A stretch of 21,861 nucleotides of DNA. Origin: UKL13-2 sp031394335 (GTDB taxonomy: Bacteria; Pseudomonadota; Gammaproteobacteria; Burkholderiales; Usitatibacteraceae). Where the stretch lies: NCBI GenBank assembly GCA_031394335.1, contig JANMXS010000134.1, positions 1-21,861 of the forward strand, written 5' to 3'. Positions 16,500 to 21,861 of this stretch are shown piece by piece (positions within the stretch are counted from its first letter, which is position 1; each line of letters begins with the position of its first letter). Under the pieces are notes generated by a model. That model did not search any database. It saw nothing but the letters and a program-made list of their open reading frames with translations, and was not told the DNA's origin. A program made the translations under genes and the position numbers.

Positions 16500-16554
16500 G
16501 TAATGTCACTGTCGAGTGTCGCACCCGAAGCTATCATCCTGTTAGTTGCTGCGC

Positions 16555-17118
16555 TCATTGCTTTAGTTGCTTCTTAGGCGTCGTTCGTACTTTGGTGGTC
16601 TCCGACCCCCGCTCCCTAAACAACGCGTCTGCAAAACGCCGCATGGCCTTGGCGATCTGCTTCTCCACCACTGTCTCGGCGATTCCCAGCCGCGTTGCCA
16701 CTTCCCTTTGTGACAGATCCTCCACGCGGCGCATCCACACGACCTCACGGCAGCGCGGCGTCAATTGCTCGAAGACGCGAGATAAAGTACGAAGTTCGTC
16801 TCGAGCAATTGCATGATGTTCCGGTGATACCTCATCAACGTGAATATTTAGAGACTCCAGATCCTCCTTCAATTCGATCGAGACCACCCGGCTCCTACGC
16901 AAGCGATCTGCCATGAGATTTCGCGCCGTCGTGAACAGAAACGACTTGGGTGAACGCGGCCGTTCTTTAGCGGCAGCCTCATACACTTTCACATAAGCTT
17001 CCTGGCGCAAGTCATGGATGTCGTCGCGATGATGCCAGCTGCGGGTGAGATAACGCACCAGCGAATCCTCACATACGAGGATCTCTCGAGCAAACCATGC
17101 GTCAAGCGAATCTTTCAC
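16555..17118 (-). CDS. ECF RNA polymerase sigma factor (FecI-like)
   Basis: An 187-residue sigma-70 family protein of the extracytoplasmic-function group. Region 2 is at about 15-85 (DSLVRYLTRSWHHRDDIHDLRQEAYVKVYEAA, SFLFTTARNLMADRLRRSRV). Region 4 is at about 108-165 (FEQLTPRCREVVWMRRVEDLSQREVATRLGIAETVVEKQIAKAMRRFADAL), with the helix-turn-helix at LSQREVATRLGIAETVVEKQI. It is probably held by the FecR protein downstream and released when the STN receptor binds its ligand. The only start in the frame is GTG 17118, yet the best Shine-Dalgarno (GGAGGA, 17145-17140) lies 21 bases upstream, further than normal, so translation may be weak or the start unusual. A 55-bp gap separates it from fecR. 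Confidence 0.93.
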   Translation of the reverse strand: MKDSLDAWFAREILVCEDSLVRYLTRSWHHRDDIHDLRQEAYVKVYEAAAKERPRSPKSFLFTTARNLMADRLRRSRVVSIELKEDLESLNIHVDEVSPEHHAIARDELRTLSRVFEQLTPRCREVVWMRRVEDLSQREVATRLGIAETVVEKQIAKAMRRFADALFRERGSETTKVRTTPKKQLKQ

Positions 17119-17261
17119 GTTGACTACACTACAACCAACTCCTCCTTTGCGGCAGTTTTTTTTTGGTGTCGAATATTTTTGTTCGGAACATCCCCCGTGG
17201 GGGCGGAAAATGCCGCATCGTTCGTCTTAGTGCTATGTTGCAAGAATAAAGGGTGAAGATT
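17119..17261. promoter_or_regulatory. Divergent intergenic region between the ECF sigma and S9 peptidase genes
   Basis: About 140 bp holding both promoters. It contains a T9 run (about 17154-17162), an A/T-rich patch (GAATATTTTT) and the inverted repeat CCCCC-GT-GGGGG at 17192-17203. No convincing sigma-70 or ECF -35/-10 pair could be assigned by eye. AAGGGTGA at 17250-17257 is the peptidase ribosome binding site, and GGAGGA at 17145-17140 (minus) is the nearest one for the sigma gene. Confidence 0.4.
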
Positions 17262-19151
17262 ATGCGAGGGTTCTCGATCGCGCTGGCGCTGACGGCATCT
17301 GTTTGGGCTAGCGGGGCCCAAGCATCCCAGAACACCGAGGAACTCACGGCGACGGTAATCCGTTTGGCGCACGTGGGGTCCTGCGAATCCCCGAGTTTCT
17401 CTCCCGACGGGCAGCGGCTGGCCGTCCTCTGCAACCTCAGCGGCACACCGCAGGTGTGGATCATATCGAGTGGCGGGGGCTGGCCGACGCAGGTCACAGC
17501 GCTAGAGGATCCGGTCACCGGCGTCGAGTGGTCCCCTTCAGCCGACCGGTTGGCCATATCCGTGGCGCCGGGCGGCGGTATGAACACCCAAGTCTACATG
17601 CTCCATCCGGACGGCACGGGACTCAAGCGCTACAGCCAGGGCGGCAAAGACAACAACTGGCTCGCGCACTGGACGCACAGCGGTTCGGCCCTCTTGGTGT
17701 CGTCCAACATACGCAATGGCGCCTCGATGGACCCGTACGTTTTGAGTACGGACGACGGACGGATGCAACTCTTGTCCAACAGCCCCGGCACTGATCGGTT
17801 CGCGGATTCGGACCGTGACGCGCGTACCGCCCTCGTGACACGTATGAAAAGCCGCGGCGATAACAATGTGGTCTTGATTGACGTGGCCACACATAAGGAA
17901 GTGAACCTCACACCGCATGAGGGCCCTGGCACCTTTGATGGACGTTTTTCGCCGGACGCTAAAACCGTTTATCTCGTTTCCAACAAGGATCGGGACCTCA
18001 CCGCCTTTGCCAAGGAACAATTAGGGCCCCACGGCGAAGCCGGCACGATCCAAGTCGTGACCGAACGCAAGGACGCCGAGCTAGCTGAATTCGAAATCAA
18101 TCCGGCAGGTACCGAGGCTGTGCTCATCTGGAATATAGCCGGACGCTCGGAATTGAGCTTTGTCGACCTGGCCAGCGGACAGGTCAAGGCCGGGCCGAAG
18201 CTCCCGAGCGAAATTGCCTATGATCCTAAATACTCACCTGATGGCAAGCGACTTGCGCTGGTGCTCACCGGTGCCGCCGCCCCCGCCGATGTTTGGGTCA
18301 TGGATCGCGCCACAGGAAACCTTGCGCAGGTCACCTTTAGCCCGCATGCGGGAGTGATCCTGGAAGGTCTGGTGCACCCGACCCTGGTGCGCTACAAGGG
18401 CGAGGACGGTGAGGACTTGACCGCGTGGTTGTGGCTCCCCAAGCACTGGGTTGCACCAGGCGCATGTGTGCTGAGTTTCCACGGAGGCCCGGAGGGACAA
18501 GAGCTTCCAGATTTTCGCAGCGATTATCACGCGCTCCTGGAGCAGGGAATCGCTGTACTCGCGCCGAACGTGCGTGGATCGGGAGGTTTCGGCAAGAGAT
18601 TCGTCAATCTCGACAATCAGGAACTCAGATTCAACGGCATCAAGGACATCAAGGCTTCCGTCGATTATTTGACGGGCAACAAGATCGGGGATCCCAAGAG
18701 ACTCGGCATTATGGGCGGCTCCTACGGCGGCTATATGACCATGGCGGGCCTGACCGACTACCCGGACATGTTCCGCGCCGGCGCTGATCTGTATGGCGTC
18801 GTGAACTTCGAAACTTTTTTCGCCAACACCGAACCTTGGATGGCCGCCATTTCCACCATTGAATATGGCGATCCGAAAACTCAGGCAGAGCTGCTGCGAA
18901 AACTCTCGCCCATCAACAAGATCGAGCGTGTTAAGGCCGCCACCCTCGTTCTGCATGGCGCCAATGACACTAATGTTCCTGTCGTCGAGGCGCAGCAGGT
19001 GGTCGACAACTTAAAGAAGCGCGGCGTCCCGGTGGATTTGGTAATGTTTCCTGACGAGGGACACGGCTGGCGGAAGACCTCGAATCGAATTCGATCGACG
19101 GTAGAGGTTACGCGCTGGTTCGTGAAGTATCTCAAACAGGACGGCAAGTAG
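17262..19151 (+). CDS. Secreted S9-family serine peptidase (prolyl oligopeptidase / acylaminoacyl-peptidase type)
   Basis: A 629-residue exported peptidase. A signal peptide (MRGFSIALALTASVWASGAQA) is followed by a beta-propeller at about 30-355 with PD40-like repeats (SFSPDGQRLAVLC, EWSPSADRLAIS, KYSPDGKRLALV). The alpha/beta-hydrolase domain is at about 375-629. The catalytic triad from the ATG start is S487 in GGSYGGYM, D569 in GANDTNVPV and H601 in DEGHGW. HGGPEGQ before the nucleophile forms the oxyanion region. S9 enzymes cut short peptides, often near Pro or at blocked N-termini. ATG 17262 is chosen because AAGGGTGA lies just upstream; GTG 17253 would add three residues. It is divergent from the sigma-FecR-receptor genes, a common setting for peptide-uptake receptors, which suggests periplasmic digestion of imported peptides. 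Confidence 0.92.
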   Translation: MRGFSIALALTASVWASGAQASQNTEELTATVIRLAHVGSCESPSFSPDGQRLAVLCNLSGTPQVWIISSGGGWPTQVTALEDPVTGVEWSPSADRLAISVAPGGGMNTQVYMLHPDGTGLKRYSQGGKDNNWLAHWTHSGSALLVSSNIRNGASMDPYVLSTDDGRMQLLSNSPGTDRFADSDRDARTALVTRMKSRGDNNVVLIDVATHKEVNLTPHEGPGTFDGRFSPDAKTVYLVSNKDRDLTAFAKEQLGPHGEAGTIQVVTERKDAELAEFEINPAGTEAVLIWNIAGRSELSFVDLASGQVKAGPKLPSEIAYDPKYSPDGKRLALVLTGAAAPADVWVMDRATGNLAQVTFSPHAGVILEGLVHPTLVRYKGEDGEDLTAWLWLPKHWVAPGACVLSFHGGPEGQELPDFRSDYHALLEQGIAVLAPNVRGSGGFGKRFVNLDNQELRFNGIKDIKASVDYLTGNKIGDPKRLGIMGGSYGGYMTMAGLTDYPDMFRAGADLYGVVNFETFFANTEPWMAAISTIEYGDPKTQAELLRKLSPINKIERVKAATLVLHGANDTNVPVVEAQQVVDNLKKRGVPVDLVMFPDEGHGWRKTSNRIRSTVEVTRWFVKYLKQDGK

Positions 19152-19232
19152 TCCCGAGGACGACATAGGTGAGGGCGGTCAGCTAATTTGATGGAGTGAT
19201 TTTCACTATCGGTGATGGCCCATCGGCGACCG

Positions 19233-19258
19233 TGACCGCGGCGTCGGCGCCGCGGTCA
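19233..19258. terminator. Strong GC-rich hairpin downstream of the S9 peptidase gene
   Basis: TGACCGCGGCG and CGCCGCGGTCA form a perfect 11-bp stem with a TCGG loop. It lies 82 bp after the peptidase stop and 10 bp beyond the end of the convergent small ORF at 19269-19478. It has no T-run on either side, so it may act as a bidirectional mRNA-stabilising or factor-assisted end rather than a classic intrinsic terminator. The structure is certain; the role is inferred. Confidence 0.5.
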
Positions 19259-19268
19259 TTTGCGGGGG

Positions 19269-19478
19269 TTAGAACGGTGGATCTTTGAGCGGTGGCGTTC
19301 GTGACGGCATCCGATTGTAGCGAGCCTCGCGTTCATCGAGCGCGTGATACCAGCGGTGCATTTGAGCGAAGTAATGGTTTTGGAAGCGCTGGTAGAACGC
19401 CTCGAGGAACTGGTCGATGGCAACCACAGCCTCATCGGGCAGGTCGGGGAAGACGAACGGAGCGGTGTCCTCGCTCAT
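19269..19478 (-). CDS. Small acidic protein encoded next to the transposition ATPase
   Basis: A 69-residue protein beginning MSEDTAPFVFPDLPDEAVVA and continuing with a helical stretch FLEAFYQRFQNHYFAQMHRWYHALDERE. It starts at ATG 19478, 40 bp downstream of the stop of the ATPase remnant and on the same strand. I recall similar short acidic proteins (FPDLPDEA..., NHYFAQ...H) encoded directly after ExeA/TniB-like ATPases of transposons, so it is probably an accessory gene of the same transposon. No function is known. The frame is open upstream to 19550, but the inner ATG fits best. Confidence 0.6.
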   Translation of the reverse strand: MSEDTAPFVFPDLPDEAVVAIDQFLEAFYQRFQNHYFAQMHRWYHALDEREARYNRMPSRTPPLKDPPF

Positions 19479-19518
19479 GTCAGCGAGCCCCGGCGCGGCG
19501 CGGGGTTTGAGTCTCCGG

Positions 19519-19775
19519 CTAAGCAAACACCTGCAGATACAGTTTTTCATCGAGCTCGGTGATTTCGCACTGCGCCGCCGTCATCAGCAACTCGGCCGCC
19601 ATGCTGATGAAGATACGGTAGTTTCCGACGGCGTGATCGCATAGCGTGTGCCTGAGCTGCTTGGTCATCAGACTGGCATTGCCGGCGGTGGCGAGCAGAT
19701 GTTCGAGGCAGGCCAGGAGCTCTTCTCGGGTGGCGACGCCGGTGGCGAGGCGGGTTCGGATCCGCGAACCTAAGG
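19519..19775 (-). pseudogene. C-terminal part of an ExeA/TniB-like transposition ATPase, cut off by the insertion sequence
   Basis: The minus-strand frame reads LGSRIRTRLATGVATREELL, LEHLLATAGN, MTKQLRHTLCDHAVGNYRIF, SMAAELLMTAAQ, ELDEKLYLQVFA to a stop at 19519. This is the C-terminal lid region of AAA+ ATPases that accompany Mu/IS21/Tn7-like transposases. The upstream coding sequence is displaced to 21068-21168 by the 1292-bp insertion. Removing the insertion and one copy of the 7-bp duplication restores an uninterrupted frame, EELIPLG joined to SRIRTRL. The intact protein would normally start well upstream; Walker motifs are not present anywhere in the window, so the gene is dead. Confidence 0.75.
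19769..19775. repeat. Left target-site duplication of the ISAzo13-like element (CCTAAGG)
   Basis: CCTAAGG directly abuts the left inverted repeat and is repeated exactly at 21068-21074 beyond the right inverted repeat. Deleting one copy together with the element rejoins the ATPase reading frame, which supports it as a true 7-bp duplication. Confidence 0.75.
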
Positions 19776-19797
19776 AGTCGTTTATAAATAAAGGTAT
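19776..19797. repeat. Left terminal inverted repeat of the ISAzo13-like element
   Basis: It starts AGTCGTTTAT and ends AAATAAAGGTAT. It pairs with the repeat at 21046-21067 with four mismatches, mostly in the outer half. Confidence 0.7.
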
Positions 19798-21011
19798 CAA
19801 CTCTGGGTCTTCACTCTTGGGTTGATCACGTAATTCCATTCGCCATGGAAGTTATTTCGCTGCAAACGGAGGCTCTTCATCTGCTCGTCGCTTACCTTGC
19901 GTCCGGTCGTGTATTTTCGGCGGTCCAATTTGCAGACGACCTTCAGTCCCTTGGCGGTGGTCGCTTTGGCGATGAGATTAACGATGGTCTCATAGTCTCG
20001 TAGCGGCTCTCCGCGCCAGTTCGACGAGATGAAAGAGAACAGCCGGTGCTCGACCTTGTTCCATTTGCTGGTGCCTGGCGGGAAGTGACAAACGGAGAGG
20101 CGCAATCCGGTCTGATCGGCCAGCTTCTGCAATTCCAGTTTCCACAACCGCAGCCGCCAGCCGTTGCTGCCACCGCCGTCGGCGGTGATCTGAATTCGCC
20201 TCGTCTGCGGATAAAGCCATCTGCCTTCCGAGCGCCACCAGCCCCGAATCGAGGCTACCGCAAACGCGCCCGTGTCATGGTCGGTACCAACATTGACGAA
20301 GCCGGTGTTGCGGCCGATGTCATAGATCCCATAAGGGTAGGCGCGAGGCACGTCCGGGCTGGGGAAGTCGTGCCCTTGAACCTTCATCGGTGTCTTGGCT
20401 GGCAGCCACTTCTGATTGCTATTGTCGTAGTTCCCAATGAGTTCCTTCTTCTTGGTGTCCACAGAAATCACGGGGATAGCGCGCGCCAGGCAGTGCTTTA
20501 CCATCGCATTGATGTGGCGGAACTGCGCGTCGCGATCCGGATGGTCCAGCCCCTCTTCGGTCTTACGGTTACTCTGCAGGCTATAGTCAAGATCGTGAAG
20601 AATCTGAGCAACCTTCACGTGGCTGACCGGATGCTGCTGCTGGCCCAATTGCGCGGCAATCGCCCGCGTACTCTTGCAGATCCAACGCAGCGCAGACTCC
20701 GGATCGCCTCGCGTGTGGCCATCAATCATCTCATCCAAGGCCCTCAGCAGACTCGGATCCGTAACCGCGATCGACTTGCGCCCCGCTCCGGGACGACGCA
20801 CGCGGCCTGCCACCGGCGCGCCTCCCGCCTTGATCTCGCCAATGCCCTTGGCGATCGCCTTACGGGACAGTCCACAGGCACGTCGCACCAGCGACACCCC
20901 GCCATATCCCAAGCTCAGCGCTTCGTTGGCCGCCGTGATGCGACGCGTGCGTTCATCCAAGTGCGGCCAAATGAACCGCAGTTTCCGTTTCAACTCGAGC
21001 ACGCTGCTCAT
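19797..21011 (-). CDS. ISAzo13-family transposase
   Basis: A 404-residue DDE transposase of the ISAzo13 type (DDE_Tnp_ISAZ013). The N-terminal half contains helix-turn-helix-like DNA-binding segments (ACGLSRKAIAKGIGEI). The catalytic core shows the DDE residues in VISVDTKKKELIGNY (first Asp), RIQITADGGGSNGWRLRLW (second Asp) and PGTSKWNKVEHRLFSF (Glu). Other family phrases are present: YPYGIYDIGRNTGFVNVGTDHDTGAFA and SSNWRGEPLRDYETIV. The frame is uninterrupted, so it is potentially active. ATG 21011 lies 35 bp inside the right inverted repeat. Confidence 0.93.
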   Translation of the reverse strand: MSSVLELKRKLRFIWPHLDERTRRITAANEALSLGYGGVSLVRRACGLSRKAIAKGIGEIKAGGAPVAGRVRRPGAGRKSIAVTDPSLLRALDEMIDGHTRGDPESALRWICKSTRAIAAQLGQQQHPVSHVKVAQILHDLDYSLQSNRKTEEGLDHPDRDAQFRHINAMVKHCLARAIPVISVDTKKKELIGNYDNSNQKWLPAKTPMKVQGHDFPSPDVPRAYPYGIYDIGRNTGFVNVGTDHDTGAFAVASIRGWWRSEGRWLYPQTRRIQITADGGGSNGWRLRLWKLELQKLADQTGLRLSVCHFPPGTSKWNKVEHRLFSFISSNWRGEPLRDYETIVNLIAKATTAKGLKVVCKLDRRKYTTGRKVSDEQMKSLRLQRNNFHGEWNYVINPRVKTQS

Positions 21012-21045
21012 GACCGCAAAGCATAACAGCTGGATTTGCTAGATA

Positions 21046-21067
21046 ATACCTTTATTAATTAACGGAT
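21046..21067. repeat. Right terminal inverted repeat of the ISAzo13-like element
   Basis: Read inward on the minus strand it starts ATCCGTTAAT and ends with the shared AATAAAGGTAT. It matches the left repeat at 18 of 22 positions. Confidence 0.7.
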
Positions 21068-21074
21068 CCTAAGG
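21068..21074. repeat. Right target-site duplication of the ISAzo13-like element (CCTAAGG)
   Basis: Exact copy of 19769-19775. It also codes for the Pro-Leu-Gly junction of the interrupted ATPase on the minus strand. Confidence 0.75.
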
Positions 21075-21168
21075 GGATCAGTTCCTCGCGGCGCAGTTTG
21101 TCGAGCAGGCGCGCATCACCCGAGAGCACGACGCACAACAGGGACTGAGAGTCGAAGCGCGCGCTCGC
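21068..21168 (-). pseudogene. Middle part of the interrupted ExeA/TniB-like ATPase
   Basis: The minus-strand frame reads ASARFDSQSLLCVVLSGDAR then LLDKLRREELIPLG, matching the segment of ExeA/TniB-like ATPases that ends SGD.RL...LRR.EL.PLGSRI. It continues, across the insertion sequence, into 19519-19775. On its upstream side it stops at 21168, exactly where a TGTCGACA-ended element begins, so everything N-terminal, including the Walker A and B motifs, is missing from the window. Confidence 0.7.
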
Positions 21169-21495
21169 TGTCGACACCGGTAATTTCCGTCCAAAATTGG
21201 CCAACTCACAAGATTGTGCGTGGTCGGCGCAAATGCGCGTAAGCTGCTGATCGTCTTGTACAAAGTTACCTGTCCGGCCTGGATTCGAAATTGCCCAAGA
21301 ACGGCGATGGTGCACTGAACATACCAGCATTTTCCGTCCAAAAGCGTCTGTTACCAGCATTTGATGTCCAATTCCATGACTCCTCAATTTGCCCATTTTG
21401 TGCAAGCCCATGAATTCTCAAACTCCATAGCTCGACGCATCACCAGTTTGGACATCAATTGCTGGAGGATTGGACACAAAATACCAGTGTCGACA
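21169..21495. mobile_element. 327-bp mini-element with TGTCGACA inverted ends and repeated transposase-site-like motifs
   Basis: The ends read inward as TGTCGACACCGGTAATTT (from 21169, plus strand) and TGTCGACACTGGTATTTT (from 21495, minus strand); 22 of the first 26 positions match. Three more copies of the same motif lie inside: 21322-21343 and 21352-21373 in plus orientation, and 21446-21465 in minus orientation. That gives three sites facing one end and two the other. TGT...ACA ends with multiple subterminal repeats are typical of IS21, Tn7/Tn5053 and Mu-like transposons, whose transposases work with an AAA+ ATPase, and such an ATPase remnant abuts this element. It carries no gene, so it looks like a deletion derivative with both ends kept. 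The flanking pentamers CTCGC and CCCGC agree at four of five positions, a possible decayed 5-bp target duplication. Confidence 0.6.
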
Positions 21496-21523
21496 CCCGC
21501 CGTCCGATAGTGACGCATCAGGG

Positions 21524-21748
21524 CTACCGCGATGACGTGCTTTGCCGCAGCGACTCACGGCGGCGAATCCGTGCACAGGCGCCCGCACAATAAATGTTGC
21601 CGTGATCGAAGCGGCCACAGATACGCACCTGTACGCCACAACGTTGGCAGTTGTAGAGCCGATAGGTCGGCTCACGCAGCGCCCGCAACGCCCCCTCCCA
21701 AAGCACTGGACAGCGCCCGGGCAAGGCAGGCATAAAGGGCCTGCACAA
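21524..21748 (-). pseudogene. Zinc-ribbon-like small ORF, probably decayed
   Basis: A minus-strand frame of up to 74 residues contains LREPTYRLYNCQRCGVQVRI followed by CGRFDHGNIYCAGACARIRRRESLRQ. It resembles small zinc-ribbon proteins (CxxC ... CxxCDxGxxYC...C) found beside transposons, from memory of that family. In the second knuckle a Cys expected four residues before HG is Phe (CGRF), and the usual basic C-terminal tail is cut off by a stop 28 bp before the TGTCGACA end. Start TTG 21748 or ATG 21733 is uncertain. It may be a remnant of the gene preceding the transposon. Function unknown. Confidence 0.4.
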
Positions 21749-21861
21749 CTGCCCTCCAAGGTGCTGCGCACCGAGGGTCCGGGGTCTGATGGCAATCGAA
21801 ACCCGGGCCTTCGGTCCTTTATCGATCGGCCCAAAGCATAGCCGAGAACGTCACCGCCAAG
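21749..21861. other. Window edge, nothing recognised
   Basis: No convincing reading frame with family similarity, and no clear repeat. The sequence has short GC-rich self-complementary stretches only. It is probably part of the mobile-element graveyard. Confidence 0.3.

Larger units (their letters stand above)
19776..21067 (-). mobile_element. Complete ISAzo13-type insertion sequence (1292 bp)
   Basis: The element is bounded by imperfect 22-bp terminal inverted repeats at 19776-19797 and 21046-21067 (18 of 22 positions match, sharing AATAAAGGTAT on the inner side). Flanking CCTAAGG copies form a 7-bp target duplication. It encodes one transposase on the minus strand whose stop codon overlaps the inner edge of the left repeat. 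It sits inside an ATPase pseudogene, so it is the youngest insertion in this nested region. Exact ends were chosen by repeat comparison and could be off by one or two bases. Confidence 0.8.

Noticed and set aside
17200..17235. GGAAAA...CGTC as an ECF-type promoter for the S9 peptidase
   Set aside because: The spacing between the two elements is only 12 bp, too short for an ECF promoter, and the match is weak.
20046..21026. 326-codon plus-strand open frame opposite the transposase
   Set aside because: It is the antisense shadow of the well-supported ISAzo13 transposase. It has no recognisable motifs and its composition follows the complementary strand.
21169..21495. CRISPR-like array because of repeated 22-bp motifs
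   Set aside because: The repeats are irregularly spaced, in both orientations and degenerate, and they match the element's own ends. This fits transposase-binding sites, not a CRISPR array.
21418..21834. 138-codon minus-strand open frame over the zinc-ribbon region
   Set aside because: It is a different frame from the Cys-motif ORF, runs through the TGTCGACA terminus and shows no family feature.

Overview
The window is GC-rich chromosomal DNA. Two large TonB-dependent receptors, a FecI/FecR-type signalling pair, a secreted S9 peptidase, a TPR/2OG-Fe(II) oxygenase and a GMC dehydrogenase with a Tat-exported small subunit point to a Gram-negative proteobacterium with a polymer-scavenging lifestyle. 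A gammaproteobacterium of the Steroidobacter/Xanthomonadales kind would fit, but that is inference from gene content only. No rRNA, tRNA or CRISPR array was seen.

Layout. (1) 1-3168 (+): the C-terminal part of a TonB-dependent receptor (5' end outside the window), then a TPR protein with a C-terminal 2OG-Fe(II) oxygenase domain; a strong hairpin between them contains the likely Shine-Dalgarno sequence of the second gene. (2) 3169-3790: a gene graveyard on the minus strand, holding the start of an oxygenase-like gene spliced onto a VapC-type PIN-domain pseudogene that has an in-frame amber stop. (3) 3792-11801: a two-armed sugar locus. The minus arm runs from a GMC FAD-dependent dehydrogenase through its Tat-exported small subunit and a DUF1080 secreted 3-keto-glycoside hydrolase/lyase-like protein to a LacI-family regulator. 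The plus arm runs from an NupG-like MFS permease through a TIM-barrel sugar isomerase/epimerase to a Gfo/Idh/MocA oxidoreductase. The arms share a 180-bp divergent control region with a perfect TATAAT box and two GCGCTTTG copies exactly 50 bp apart. (4) 12042-17118 (-): ECF sigma factor, FecR anti-sigma and a FecA-like receptor with an N-terminal STN signalling domain, with an S9 peptidase running divergently at 17253/17262-19151 (+). (5) 19152-21861: nested mobile DNA. A complete ISAzo13-type insertion sequence (19776-21067, 7-bp target duplication) interrupts an ExeA/TniB-like transposition ATPase remnant. That remnant abuts a 327-bp element with TGTCGACA ends and five transposase-site-like repeats, followed by a decayed zinc-ribbon ORF.

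How the genes may work together. The centre of the window reads as a 3-keto-glycoside route. The periplasmic GMC/small-subunit dehydrogenase would oxidise C3 of a glycoside, and the DUF1080 protein would cleave the 3-keto product. The MFS carrier would import the sugar, and the TIM-barrel and Gfo/Idh/MocA enzymes would process the keto-sugar in the cytoplasm, under LacI-type control. The FecI/FecR/STN-receptor module next to it may serve a different substrate, because its divergent neighbour is a secreted peptidase. Substrates cannot be read from the sequence.
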